A DNA stretch of 64,000 nt from CALMFG01 sp963674805 (GTDB lineage Bacteria; Bacillota; Clostridia; Christensenellales; CALMFG01): assembly GCA_963674805.2 (NCBI GenBank), contig CAXXNY010000005.1:62001-126000 (forward strand), read 5' to 3'. The stretch's first letter is position 1. Every line of letters begins with the position of its first letter. Positions 27,179-36,251 of this stretch are shown here, piece by piece. Below the pieces are notes generated by a model that was not told the origin of the DNA, did not search any database, and saw nothing but the letters and a program-made list of their open reading frames with translations. Both the position numbers and the translations under genes were made by a program.

Positions 27179-28258
27179 GTGCGGATAAACATTGGGATTA
27201 CATCGGAATACATGGATAAATATGACCGGTTCATGGTGAAAGGGCCGGGATTAAAACTTTTAGATGATATTCCTGGCGTCAGTTACAAAATTATGGAACC
27301 GGAAGTTTTTCCGGAAGGCTTGACTGAAGAAGAACTCGTTAACCGGCAGATGAATTATAAAGTCACCAAGGAAGCGATAAGCGGGTTTGATATCATCATC
27401 ACCATGTGGTCATTATGGGACAAGACGGCGCTAGAAGGCAATGACCAATTGCTGAGCATTCATCGGCACGGCGCAGGATACGAGCAGGTTAACATTCCTG
27501 ACATGACGGAAAACAATGTGCTGGTCTGTAACAATTCTGATGGGATTCGGCGTCCGGTGGCGACCGCCGCAATGACCATGATGCTGGCTTTGGATACACG
27601 GCTACAGTTAAAAATTAAGATGGCCAAAGAGGGCGACTGGATTAACAAACGTTACAACGAAGGATACGGGCTTAAAGGGAAAACGCTGGGCATGATTGGA
27701 CTCGGCCATATCGGACGAGAGATATTAGCGCTTGCGGCACCGTTTGAGATGAAGCGAATCGCATATGATCCGTATTTGAAAAATGCGGACCCGGCACTGG
27801 ATGTCAGCTTAGTGGACTTGGATACGTTATTGGCCGAAACTGACTATCTGATAATATGCTGTACGCTTAATGACTCGACTTATCATATGATCAATGCTGA
27901 GAGACTGAAAAAAATGAAATCAACAGCATTCTTAATCAATATGTCCAGAGGGCCTGTCGTGGATGAAGCGGCGTTGATTGAAGCATTGAAAAATGACGTC
28001 ATACGCGGCGCAGGAATTGATGTATATGAACAAGAGCCGACACCCACGGATAATCCGCTGCTGCACATGGACAATGTTGTCGCAACGCCGCATTGCCTGG
28101 GCTGGACCGAACAATCGTTTATGGGCATATGGGACGGTATCATATCACAGGTGCGCGCGTTAGCGGAAGGGCAAAAGCCGACAGGGATGATTAATCCGGA
28201 GGTATGGGACCAGCCGGGATTTCAAGAAAAGCTAAAAAGAATGAGGGAGAGAGATTAA
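27179..28258 (+). CDS. D-isomer-specific 2-hydroxyacid dehydrogenase family protein
   Basis: A 359-residue protein of the 2-hydroxyacid dehydrogenase family. The NAD fold is GKTLGMIGLGHIGREILALA; the catalytic Arg, Glu and His are expected in LINMSRGPVVDEAAL (Arg), GAGIDVYEQEP (Glu) and VATPHCLGWTEQ (His). Members reduce 2-ketoacids or oxidise 2-hydroxyacids with NAD(P). Start is GTG 27179 with AAGGAGG 8 nt before. It heads a run of seven genes to 33230 and shares TAATG with the next one, implying translational coupling. Confidence 0.9.
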   Translation: MRINIGITSEYMDKYDRFMVKGPGLKLLDDIPGVSYKIMEPEVFPEGLTEEELVNRQMNYKVTKEAISGFDIIITMWSLWDKTALEGNDQLLSIHRHGAGYEQVNIPDMTENNVLVCNNSDGIRRPVATAAMTMMLALDTRLQLKIKMAKEGDWINKRYNEGYGLKGKTLGMIGLGHIGREILALAAPFEMKRIAYDPYLKNADPALDVSLVDLDTLLAETDYLIICCTLNDSTYHMINAERLKKMKSTAFLINMSRGPVVDEAALIEALKNDVIRGAGIDVYEQEPTPTDNPLLHMDNVVATPHCLGWTEQSFMGIWDGIISQVRALAEGQKPTGMINPEVWDQPGFQEKLKRMRERD

Positions 28259-28569
28259 TGAATAAAGTAAAAATCACTGTTGTTAAAGTATCGGATATTA
28301 ATGAAATACATAAGGATACAAAATCGCTGGGCTGCTCCGCGGATATCGCGCCCCGTTGCGGCAAGTTTGAAGTCGGGCAGGAGTTTGTTACGGATATGCA
28401 GAGCATTCCGCAGAATTTTTGTCCGCATGCTTTTTGTGATATTTCCCACCATATCAATGTGTTATGCGAAGGCGGGGACTACTATTGGATGAATGAAAAG
28501 GGCAAGGTGTTGGTATGCTGTACGGATGGATTCCGCCCGGTGTTTTTCTGCCTTGAACGGATAGACTAA
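28258..28569 (+). CDS. TIGR04076-family Cys-rich small protein 1
   Basis: A 103-residue protein of a family known by the model TIGR04076; its function is not established. Eight Cys are visible, in GCSADIAPRCGKF, NFCPHAFCDISHH, NVLCEGG, VLVCCTDG and FFCLER, which suggests metal or redox chemistry. Its ATG overlaps the preceding stop. An almost identical copy, about 14 differences by eye, lies at 50673-50987. In both places an SDR gene follows directly, so the two proteins probably work together. Confidence 0.8.
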   Translation: MNKVKITVVKVSDINEIHKDTKSLGCSADIAPRCGKFEVGQEFVTDMQSIPQNFCPHAFCDISHHINVLCEGGDYYWMNEKGKVLVCCTDGFRPVFFCLERID

Positions 28570-28587
28570 TCAACGGAGGGAAATGGA

Positions 28588-29352
28588 ATGAAACTGAAGG
28601 ATAAGGTTGTTTTTATCACTGGTGCGGCCGGCGTGCTCGGTACTGCGATGTGTCACCGGTTTATTCAGGAAGGCGCATCCATTATCTGCGCAGACCGTAA
28701 TCAGGATGGACTGAATACTTTGGAAGAGAAGATTAAAAGGGATGGCGGCAAATGCCTCTGCGTAAAGACCGATGTGTCGGATATCGAATCGGTTAAAAAA
28801 GCCGTAGAACTGGGAAAGACACAGTTCGGCCGAATTGACCGGCTGGTGAATCTGGCTGGCGGGCCTTCCGGAGACGGCCATGGTGATGTGCCTTTTGCGG
28901 AAAAGTCGTTTGATATTTGCTTACGCGTCATTGCCGATAATTTATTCGGCGCGATGGCATGTATACATGAAGTTGTTCCAGAGATGATTGCTGCGGGCGG
29001 AGGAAAGATTGTCAGCATCAGTTCGATTGACGGCCTCCGCGGATCAAAAGATTTAGGCAAGTGCGATTATGTAGCGGCAAAATCAGGCCTTTACGGACTA
29101 AGCAAATCGCTTGCGAAAGAGCTGGCGCCGTATAAGATCAACGTGAACACTATCAGCTTAGGACAATTCGCAAACGGCAGGGAAAAAACGAATTCCGACC
29201 CTGAGAGCTGGAAACGTTATGGGGCAGGATCGATCTTGAACCGTTTCGGAGAGCCTGATGAAGCGGCGGGATTGGTTGTTTTCCTCCTGTCTGCTGAAGC
29301 GGACTATATAACCGGCCAGAATTATATTTTGGGCGGCGGATGTTATATGTAG
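28588..29352 (+). CDS. SDR-family oxidoreductase A
   Basis: A 254-residue classical short-chain dehydrogenase. It has the cofactor loop ITGAAGVLGTAM, NLAGG in place of NNAG, catalytic SISSIDG (Ser) and YVAAKSG (Tyr-x-x-x-Lys), and a C-terminal DYITGQNYILGGGCYM. It is closely similar to the SDR at 51004 and more distantly to the one at 42629. With the COG3618 lactonase-like and FAH-family genes that follow, it resembles non-phosphorylative L-fucose/L-rhamnose-type pathways, where SDRs oxidise the sugar or a 2-keto-3-deoxy acid. Confidence 0.92.
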   Translation: MKLKDKVVFITGAAGVLGTAMCHRFIQEGASIICADRNQDGLNTLEEKIKRDGGKCLCVKTDVSDIESVKKAVELGKTQFGRIDRLVNLAGGPSGDGHGDVPFAEKSFDICLRVIADNLFGAMACIHEVVPEMIAAGGGKIVSISSIDGLRGSKDLGKCDYVAAKSGLYGLSKSLAKELAPYKINVNTISLGQFANGREKTNSDPESWKRYGAGSILNRFGEPDEAAGLVVFLLSAEADYITGQNYILGGGCYM

Positions 29353-29383
29353 CCGAATGAACGGCGAAAAACGGAGGTAGCTG

Positions 29384-30229
29384 ATGTTGGATTTTCCTAT
29401 TATCGATTCGCATTTTCATATTTGGGACATTCATGAATTACGATATCCCTGGCTTGACAACCGGGATGCATTGAATAGACCGTACTTGTTTGCAGACTAT
29501 GAGGCGGCAACAGGCGATATTGAAATTGAAGGCGCTGTGTATGTGGAAGTAACCAGTACCGACTATATAAAGGAGGTTGACTGGGTATCGGCTCAGGCAA
29601 AAAAGCATGAGAAAATAAAAGGCATCATATCCTGGTGTCAATTGGAAGGTGAAGCGGCGATTGATGCGGAGTTAATACGCCTAAGTGAAAATCCGCTGAT
29701 TAAAGGCGTAAGACGGATGCTTAAAAAAGAGCCAAACACGGAACTATGCCTAACTCAATCATTTATTGATGGTATGCGGCTGTTGCCAAAATATAATTTA
29801 GTGTATGATATGGCAATTTTACCATCACTGATGGACAATGCATTTATAATGATGCAACAATGCCCGGAAACGAAGTTTGTGCTGGAACACTGCGGTGAGC
29901 CGGATATTAAAAATAACGGGTTTGATTTCTGGGCAGAAAAAATCGGCAGAATCAGTGAACTGCCTAATGCGTATTGTAAATTATCCGGTTTTGTGACAAA
30001 AGCGGACCCGAATAACTGGACGGTTGATGACCTGCGTCCGTATATGGAATATGCTGTGGATAAATTCGGTTTTGACCGGATCATGTTCGGCAGTGACTGG
30101 CCGCCGGTGACACAAGTATCCACACTCTATGATTGGATTGGCATCATCCAAAAAGTCTTTAAAGGCGAAACGCAAAGCAATATGGAAAAGCTGTTTAGAC
30201 TGACAGCAAAATCGTTTTTCAGTCTATGA
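29384..30229 (+). CDS. COG3618 amidohydrolase (fuconolactonase/PDC-lactonase-like) 1
   Basis: A 281-residue TIM-barrel amidohydrolase. It has the N-terminal DSHFHIWD metal motif, FVLEHCGEPD, and the C-terminal IMFGSDWPPV with the conserved Asp. Characterised relatives hydrolyse L-fucono-, L-rhamnono- or 2-pyrone-4,6-dicarboxylate lactones. CGGAGGTAG precedes the ATG. It follows an SDR, as does its paralogue at 43433, suggesting a dehydrogenase-lactonase pair that turns a sugar into an aldonate. Confidence 0.9.
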   Translation: MLDFPIIDSHFHIWDIHELRYPWLDNRDALNRPYLFADYEAATGDIEIEGAVYVEVTSTDYIKEVDWVSAQAKKHEKIKGIISWCQLEGEAAIDAELIRLSENPLIKGVRRMLKKEPNTELCLTQSFIDGMRLLPKYNLVYDMAILPSLMDNAFIMMQQCPETKFVLEHCGEPDIKNNGFDFWAEKIGRISELPNAYCKLSGFVTKADPNNWTVDDLRPYMEYAVDKFGFDRIMFGSDWPPVTQVSTLYDWIGIIQKVFKGETQSNMEKLFRLTAKSFFSL

Positions 30230-30391
30230 CGATTAAATTATTGATATTCAAGATAAAAACTTTGAAAACTTAAGAAAAATTGATATCGCAAAATGAAGAG
30301 AATCATGTAATGGACATGCCGAAACAGCAGACCCATTCATGCTAGCACGAACCTTATAATGACAGACAGATTAAATACACAGGAGAAAAAA

Positions 30392-31165
30392 ATGAAATTC
30401 GTTCGATTTAACAAAACAGCGGATCAAGCCGTTTATGGAATTTTAGAAGGTGAGCTGATTACAGAGATAGAAGGCTCTATTTACGGGGATTACCAAAAAA
30501 CGAATAATGTTTATCCCGTGCAGAGCGTTAAACTGCTGGCGCCATGTGAGCCGGGGAAGATATTTTGTATCGGGCTGAATTATCCGGATCATATTGCTGA
30601 GCTGGGATATGACACGCCGGTAAAGCCCGCCAATTTCATGAAACCGAACAGCTCAATCGTCGGAACAGATGAGAATATTATTATTCCTGAAATCGCAGAG
30701 CAGGTGGACTATGAAGGGGAACTGGCAGTTGTGATTAAAGATAAAATTAAAAACGTTACCCCAGAACAAGCAAAAAAGCATATTTTGGGGGTGACGCCGT
30801 TAAATGATGTAACGGAGCGCGTGCTCAGCTTTACACCCTCTCTGGTCACCTATTCAAAAGCGTTTGATACATTTACGGCATTCGGCCCGGTGATCGATAC
30901 GGATATTGATCCGGACGATACGGCTGTCAGGACTTATTTAAACGGGGAAAAGGTGCAGGAAGGCAAAACCAAAATGACCATTTTCAGCCCTTCATATATT
31001 GTTTCGTTTGTTTCGCAGGGCATCACACTGTACCCCGGAGATGTCATTAGTACGGGTACCCCGGCGGGTGTTCAGGCAGTGAAAGACGGGGACAGAATAG
31101 AAGTCGAAATTGAGGGCCTTGAACAGCGATTAGTCAATATGGTTTATGACCTGAAAAAACATTAA
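30392..31165 (+). CDS. Fumarylacetoacetate hydrolase (FAH) family protein
   Basis: A 257-residue FAH-fold protein: IFCIGLNYPDHIAE, FMKPNSSIVG, then metal ligands Glu-x-Glu in YEGELAVVI and Asp in TPLNDVTER, closing with GDVISTGTPAGV. Members cleave C-C bonds in diketo acids, hydrate or decarboxylate ketoacids, or hydrolyse 2,4-diketo-3-deoxy sugar acids. The ATG at 30392 has AGGAG just upstream; an upstream in-frame ATG (30359) would add 11 unlike residues. With SDR and lactonase partners, cleavage of a diketo-deoxy sugar acid is the best guess. Confidence 0.9.
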   Translation: MKFVRFNKTADQAVYGILEGELITEIEGSIYGDYQKTNNVYPVQSVKLLAPCEPGKIFCIGLNYPDHIAELGYDTPVKPANFMKPNSSIVGTDENIIIPEIAEQVDYEGELAVVIKDKIKNVTPEQAKKHILGVTPLNDVTERVLSFTPSLVTYSKAFDTFTAFGPVIDTDIDPDDTAVRTYLNGEKVQEGKTKMTIFSPSYIVSFVSQGITLYPGDVISTGTPAGVQAVKDGDRIEVEIEGLEQRLVNMVYDLKKH

Positions 31166-31261
31166 CAGCGGGTATATTTTAACCAGCTTTATGAGGCAGG
31201 ATCAAGATGCTGTTGATAAGCAGAAGTATCACATAAAAACCAGAAAGAGCAAGGAGCAGGC

Positions 31262-32278
31262 ATGTTTTCGGTCATTGATTGCGGGACGACCTTTTCGCGG
31301 GTCTATATCATAGATAACAACCGGCAGATTGTCACAGACACCTGTGCGCAGGTTGGCGTACGGGATACGGTGGTAAGCGGTTCAAAAGAGAAGCTGAAGC
31401 AGGCGCTGACCGCCCTGTTTCATGAGGCGCTGGATAACAGCGGGCTTGCGGTGAGCGATATTGACTTTGTCATAGCTTCCGGCATGATCACATCGGAAAT
31501 CGGACTGATTGAGATTCCGCATCTGATTGCGCCGGCGGGGATTGCAGAACTCTCCAAAGGGGTGATCAGGGTGAATGATCCCGGTATACTGCCCATCGGC
31601 ATCCCGATCTATTTTATTCCGGGCATTAAAAATCATTACCGTGAAGACGCCAGAGCACATGACCTGATGGATATCGACTTCATGCGCGGCGAAGAGGTCC
31701 AGTGCGTCGGCATACTGAACCAGGATATTGCCGTGCCGTGCTCCATTGTTACGCTAAGCTCGCATACAAAGGTCGTCTATATCGATAAAAACAGGAAGAT
31801 TGCCGCGAGCAACACCACCATCAGCGGTCAGTTGTATGATGCCATCTTAAATCATAGCAGCATCGGGAAAAGTTTGGTGGAAAAAGAGGGCGAACCTGCC
31901 GGCGGGTATACATATCAGGAACTGATACAAATCGCGTGCGAATGCGTCGCGAATACCGGCCTTGGCAGAACACTGCTGATGCCGCGCTTTTTGCAGGTGC
32001 TTTTAAAAACAAACGCATGGGAGCGGGAAGTGTTCACTAATGCCGCGATTGCCGCAGATGACATGAAAGCTTTCGAAGATATGCGAAAACGCGGGCTGGC
32101 GAATGACCGGTATATTATTTACGGGCATCAAAACCGCTGTGAGATGTATCAATACATGCTAAGAAAGTTCTACGGCGATAACATGGAAATCACATGCATA
32201 TCGGACAAGGACAAAATCGGCAAGCTTACCGTTCTAGGGTGTATCGCCGTTGCTGAGCATCTGATCAGTCACGCTTAA
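31262..32278 (+). CDS. 2-dehydro-3-deoxygalactonokinase family (DgoK-like)
   Basis: A 338-residue sugar kinase of the DgoK family: N-terminal phosphate loop FSVIDCGTTFSRVYI, then VIASGMITSEIGL, and the hallmark DFMRGEEVQCVGIL (about 139-152). DgoK phosphorylates 2-keto-3-deoxygalactonate at C6. The next gene is a DHDPS-family aldolase, which could cleave the phosphorylated or free keto-deoxy acid. AAGGAG lies upstream of the ATG. Substrate by analogy only. Confidence 0.87.
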   Translation: MFSVIDCGTTFSRVYIIDNNRQIVTDTCAQVGVRDTVVSGSKEKLKQALTALFHEALDNSGLAVSDIDFVIASGMITSEIGLIEIPHLIAPAGIAELSKGVIRVNDPGILPIGIPIYFIPGIKNHYREDARAHDLMDIDFMRGEEVQCVGILNQDIAVPCSIVTLSSHTKVVYIDKNRKIAASNTTISGQLYDAILNHSSIGKSLVEKEGEPAGGYTYQELIQIACECVANTGLGRTLLMPRFLQVLLKTNAWEREVFTNAAIAADDMKAFEDMRKRGLANDRYIIYGHQNRCEMYQYMLRKFYGDNMEITCISDKDKIGKLTVLGCIAVAEHLISHA

Positions 32279-32339
32279 GCGGCCGCCCATCAAAACGGCT
32301 GAGAGAATAGATTCGACACGATAAAGGAGGAAGTACAAG

Positions 32340-33230
32340 ATGTTTAGAATGCACGGCGTTGTACCGCCGATGATTACCCCGTTTAAAGAAAACGGAGAAG
32401 TGGATTATCCTGCGCTGAAAACGCTGGTTACCTTTTTAAAAGATGAAGTGGACGGCCTGTTTGTCAACGGATCATATGGCAGCGGGGTTATGATGACCGA
32501 AGAAGAGCGCAAAAAGGTGCTTGAAGAAACGATCAAAACGGCGGACGGCAAGGTTTCGATTGTGGCGCATGTCGGCACAGCGGACAGCCTGAGTGCGGCC
32601 CGGCTGGCCCAGCATGCCGCTGACTGCGGCGTTCAGGCGGTATCGGCTGTCGGCCCGTTTTATTTCAAACACGCCCAGAACGATATCTGCGGATTCTATG
32701 ACGCGATCGTAAAAGCGGTTAACGGGAAATGCGGGATATATGTGTACAACAATCCGAAATTCCAGGGATATGAAATGAGCCTGGACCTGATTAAAAAGCT
32801 GAAAAAAGACATCGGGGTCACGGGCGTAAAGGATGCGACGTTTGATATTCTGGCGCATGCAAACTATATGCGGCTGCTCAAAGATGAGAATTTTGATATT
32901 GCATTGGGCACGGAAGCGATGTGGCTGTCAGCCTGCACATTAGGCTGTGAGGCGTTCATTCCGGGGCTCGGCAATGTTTTCCCGGAGATCTGCCGTACGA
33001 TGTTTAAACAGGGCATATCGGGCGATATGGCGGCCTGCAGGGAGACGCAGTTTAAGGTGAATGAGCTTAGGGATATCATGTATCTGGCCCGGTCCACACA
33101 GCTGGCGATCTATGCGATGCTGGAAGTAAGAGGAATCGTAAAGTGCTGTCCGCGTGCACCGTTTATACCGGCCGCTGAAGCGGAAAAGGCGGCAATCAAA
33201 GAACGCCTTAAGGCGTTAAAGATGCTATAA
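32340..33230 (+). CDS. Dihydrodipicolinate synthase-family aldolase
   Basis: A 296-residue class I aldolase of the DapA/NanA/KDG-aldolase superfamily. It has the GSYGSGVMMTEEER loop (usual GTTGE region), Tyr in GIYVYNNPKFQG, and Schiff-base Lys in VTGVKDATFD. The family cleaves 2-keto-3-deoxy acids to pyruvate and an aldehyde. Its position after the DgoK-like kinase suits that role rather than lysine synthesis. AAAGGAGG precedes the ATG. It ends the operon, followed by a terminator. Confidence 0.9.
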   Translation: MFRMHGVVPPMITPFKENGEVDYPALKTLVTFLKDEVDGLFVNGSYGSGVMMTEEERKKVLEETIKTADGKVSIVAHVGTADSLSAARLAQHAADCGVQAVSAVGPFYFKHAQNDICGFYDAIVKAVNGKCGIYVYNNPKFQGYEMSLDLIKKLKKDIGVTGVKDATFDILAHANYMRLLKDENFDIALGTEAMWLSACTLGCEAFIPGLGNVFPEICRTMFKQGISGDMAACRETQFKVNELRDIMYLARSTQLAIYAMLEVRGIVKCCPRAPFIPAAEAEKAAIKERLKALKML

Positions 33231-33275
33231 CCGGCAAAATGCCGATAACATACTCTATAAGCAGATATAAAAGAA

Positions 33276-33304
33276 AGAGACTTCATTCTATGAAGTCTTT
33301 TTCT
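33276..33304 (+). terminator. Terminator after the aldolase
   Basis: AGACTTCA (33278-33285) pairs with TGAAGTCT (33291-33298), extended by A-T pairs, with a 5-nt loop and a TTTTTCTT tail. It lies between two convergent genes. Confidence 0.88.
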
Positions 33305-33352
33305 TAAATTAAAGGATTATATGATTTAAAGCATAAACATTCTCAGTTTTTT

Positions 33353-33901
33353 CTAAATGCATAGGTCATCCAGGCTTATCAGAACCGCTCTCGCAGGCGC
33401 CCCATCAGTATCCATTTTTAATGGCAGCGCAGCAAGAAAATATTCACCTGCAGGAACTTTCGATAAATCCAACCACTCTATAATTGCAATATTCTTTTTA
33501 AACAGCATCCTGTGCGTATCAAAGTCGCCTACTGCAATAGATTCTACCCCGACGAGGTTGATTTTAGAGATATCAATAGCGCTGAAGTCGACATTGAAAT
33601 CTACTTTAATCAATATCATTTTAATTCCGCTGTCAATCGCTATGTTTACGTCATCGATATTTTCGCAAACCATACATTTACCAACAAACTTCTCAGGCGA
33701 AATATCCTTTATATTTGCACCCCCGGATACAACATGTGATGGAGCGTCCATATGCGTTCCTGCATGGGTATGTAAACAAACACGGTGCTGCAGACAGCCG
33801 TCTCTCTCGATATCTCTCGCGACTTCTTTTTTAAAAATCGGATCGCCCTCTATATAAGGTATGTTTTCATCAAGCGTTTTTGTAATGTCATAAATTTTCA
33901 T
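33353..33901 (-). CDS. Cyclase-family (kynurenine formamidase-like) hydrolase
   Basis: A 182-residue metal-dependent hydrolase of the cyclase/formamidase family. The signature HxGTHxDxPxH is clear in HTHAGTHMDAPSH (about 45-57). Members hydrolyse amides, lactones or formyl groups. It is transcribed away from the MalFG-type transporter, and its own promoter (34107-34135) carries the shared operator over the -35 box, so it should belong to the same regulon. GGAGG-like CTGGAGG lies upstream of the start. Confidence 0.88.
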   Translation of the reverse strand: MKIYDITKTLDENIPYIEGDPIFKKEVARDIERDGCLQHRVCLHTHAGTHMDAPSHVVSGGANIKDISPEKFVGKCMVCENIDDVNIAIDSGIKMILIKVDFNVDFSAIDISKINLVGVESIAVGDFDTHRMLFKKNIAIIEWLDLSKVPAGEYFLAALPLKMDTDGAPARAVLISLDDLCI

Positions 33902-34106
33902 TTTCAGCCTCCAGGAAGATGACGTTTCTTCGCGTTACAGTTAACGGTCACTAAATAATGTCATTCATTGAAAAGACACAGGTACAGCCTGCTAAGACCG
34001 CAGATTAGTACTTTTACGCGGAAGTATAACATATGGGACAGCCTTGAGTTCTTTTCTGCAATCCGGTGTTGCTATTTAGACGTTTTAAAGAATAGATGCT
34101 GTTACC

Positions 34107-34135
34107 ATTATACAACAGTTTGAGATACCGGTAAA
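34107..34135 (-). promoter_or_regulatory. Promoter of the cyclase gene
   Basis: On the minus strand, TTTACC (34135-34130) and TATAAT (34112-34107) are 17 bp apart. The -35 box is part of the operator at 34123-34136, so repressor and polymerase would compete. The leader to the ATG at 33901 is about 200 nt and holds no gene that I can see. Confidence 0.65.
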
Positions 34136-34136
34136 C
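34123..34136. promoter_or_regulatory. ACCGG operator overlapping the cyclase promoter
   Basis: AGATACCGGTAAAC, followed by AAAAG, matches the shared operator. It lies 193 bp from the copy at 34316, in a divergent promoter region. Confidence 0.7.
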
Positions 34137-34279
34137 AAAAGTTATATCTCAATGATTAAAATTATTGCTAAGATAGACATTTAGATGAAATTCACGCGAA
34201 TCGAGACTGATTATTATCAAAAAAAGCCGTAAAAATGCGATAATACCCTTAAAAAGCAATATATTATGAAAACGGGTGA

Positions 34280-34308
34280 TTGACAAGGGAGAAAACATAT
34301 AGTATATT
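34280..34308 (+). promoter_or_regulatory. Promoter of the MalFG-type ABC operon
   Basis: TTGACA (34280-34285) and TATATT (34303-34308) with a 17-bp spacer that ends in CATATAG, as in the TRAP promoter. The leader to 34663 is about 350 nt with no evident gene. Confidence 0.82.
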
Positions 34309-34315
34309 ACGACTA

Positions 34316-34329
34316 GTAAACCGGTAAAC
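34316..34329. promoter_or_regulatory. ACCGG operator at the ABC operon start site
   Basis: GTAAACCGGTAAAC begins 7 nt after the -10 box, the same offset as in the TRAP operon, and should block transcription when bound. Confidence 0.78.
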
Positions 34330-34662
34330 AAAACCCTTTTATCATACATCCAATAGAATAAATGTAATAAAGATAGAAATAATAAACCAGTTTTTTAAGT
34401 CAGCTGAAGAATAGATTGTAGAAGCAGCAAAATTATCAGTCATTGAACCGGAGGTTATTCTTAGTAAACGGGTTAGCACCTTTATGACGATAGCTCATTT
34501 GGTACTCTCATCGTATTCTTATTAATTGTCCAGACCGGCGGCGATATGCCCCCGGATGGCGCGCGTACTCTAAATCATTGATATCTCGATTTGACAGAAG
34601 CGATTATTGCTGTGGGGCTAGCTTATGTCAAATAAAACATATTTAGTATAAGGAGGAACATG

Positions 34663-36096
34663 ATGAAACTGAGGAAGATAGTAGTGTTTTTGATGATTGC
34701 AGTTATGCTTTTTGCTGTAACTGCGGGATGTGCTGGAAAACCTGCTGACACGGCTGCTGATACGGATGCGGCTGCTGAAGCAGCGGCGCCTGCAGAAGGT
34801 GTTGATCCGGATAAAACGTACGAAATTACGATCTGGCATCATGAGCCAAATGCACAGCGTGAGCTGCCTTGGAATGTTGTCATCGAAGCGTTTGAAGAAG
34901 AATATCCCAACATTAAAGTCACTACAGAAGCAGTTCTTTGGGATGACTATCAACCAAAGCTGATCAACGCGCTTCAGACAAATACAGCGCCTGACCTTAC
35001 GTTCAACGCTGAAACAACATGGGCGTCTGCTTATCAGGTAGACGGCTTAGTTCCGATGAATGATGTTTATGAGAGAATCAATGCAGATTATGACTACTTT
35101 GAAGGCTGTAAAGCAGGCTATACCGTAGACGGCAATACCTACTGCATTCCGTACATCACTCTTGGGGAGCTGTTGTTCTATCGTCCGAGCATGCTTGAGG
35201 CAGCTGGTTTAACTGAACCGCCGAAGACATGGGATGAGTTTGTTGAGTATGCAGAAAAACTGACAGTCGACACTGACGGAGACGGACAGATCGATCAGTA
35301 TGGTGTAGGAATATCTGCCGTTCGTCTTGACCTGACAGAAAACACTTATGCAGCACTGATGGCAACCAACGGCGTTGATGTGTTTGACGAAGAAGGTAAT
35401 CCCGCAATTAACACACCGGAACATATCGCTGTGTTGAAGCTGTATGGCGACCTTTATAAGTACACATCTCCCGCTGCATCCGGCTGGGGCTGGGGCGAAG
35501 TAGAAATGAACTGGCCGGCCGGCACGTTCGCGCTGTTCCCGTATCCTTCACCGGTTCTGCCCGCATTCTTCGCGGAAGAGAATTATGACATCGCAGCAGC
35601 ACCGCTGCCGACACCCGATGGCACACATAATTCACATATCAGCATGAACCAGGGCTTGTCGATTACAAAAGATTGTGTTGACAGAGGAAACATGGCTGCA
35701 GCTGAAGCGTTTGTAGAATTCATGTTTAAGCCGGAAAATCACTGGCTGATGACAATCTGTGCTGAACCGGGCCTTTTCTTCCCGACAACACAGGCGTGCA
35801 ATGATTTAATCGCAGAAGGCTATATGGTCGAAGAATATTTCCCGCTGGAAAACTATGATCATACAGAAGGATCACCGACTCGCGAAATATTTGACAGCAT
35901 AGCCGCAGCAGCTGCCGAAACGCTTTCCGTTGGTTTTCCTTTCGGGCATAAATATGGTCCTGTGAATGAAAACTTCGCATCCATGTATGGCGCTCAGTTG
36001 TTTACTGACATGGTACAGAAAGTCTGCCTTGAAGGTGCAACACCTGAAGAAGCCGCAGCATGGGCACAACAGGCTATGGAAGAGATGGACGAATAG
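34663..36096 (+). CDS. ABC transporter extracellular solute-binding lipoprotein (family 1)
   Basis: A precursor of about 477 residues with a lipoprotein signal (lipobox TAGC, Cys about 22) and an Ala/Asp-rich linker. The mature part is a family 1 binding protein: YEITIWHHEPNAQRELPWN, VIEAFEEEYPNIKVTTEAV, LQTNTAPDLTF and LDLTE regions. These receptors feed MalF/MalG-type permeases with oligosaccharides, glycosides or sugar alcohols. AGGAGG lies 6 nt before the second of two adjacent ATG codons (34663). No ATPase gene is in this operon; the UgpC/MsmK gene at 53297 is the likely partner. Confidence 0.92.
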   Translation: MKLRKIVVFLMIAVMLFAVTAGCAGKPADTAADTDAAAEAAAPAEGVDPDKTYEITIWHHEPNAQRELPWNVVIEAFEEEYPNIKVTTEAVLWDDYQPKLINALQTNTAPDLTFNAETTWASAYQVDGLVPMNDVYERINADYDYFEGCKAGYTVDGNTYCIPYITLGELLFYRPSMLEAAGLTEPPKTWDEFVEYAEKLTVDTDGDGQIDQYGVGISAVRLDLTENTYAALMATNGVDVFDEEGNPAINTPEHIAVLKLYGDLYKYTSPAASGWGWGEVEMNWPAGTFALFPYPSPVLPAFFAEENYDIAAAPLPTPDGTHNSHISMNQGLSITKDCVDRGNMAAAEAFVEFMFKPENHWLMTICAEPGLFFPTTQACNDLIAEGYMVEEYFPLENYDHTEGSPTREIFDSIAAAAAETLSVGFPFGHKYGPVNENFASMYGAQLFTDMVQKVCLEGATPEEAAAWAQQAMEEMDE

Positions 36097-36143
36097 CCCT
36101 TAGTGCTATGATTAACGAGAAGTATAATAACTAATTATTGCGT

Positions 36144-36170
36144 CTCGTCCGGCAATTCTATTGCCGCGAG
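36144..36170 (+). promoter_or_regulatory. Intercistronic hairpin after the binding-protein gene
   Basis: CTCG plus CGGCAA (36144-36147, 36150-36155) pairs with TTGCCG plus CGAG (36161-36170), with a 2-nt bulge and TTCTA loop. No T tract follows. It is placed like the hairpins at 10489 and 23078. Confidence 0.65.
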
Positions 36171-36251
36171 GAGTAGGAGCCGGGTGGGGCGCAATTACTT
36201 TTTAATTTAAACACATAATGTTAAGCGTAAAATTTTTAGAGGTTGGTGTTA

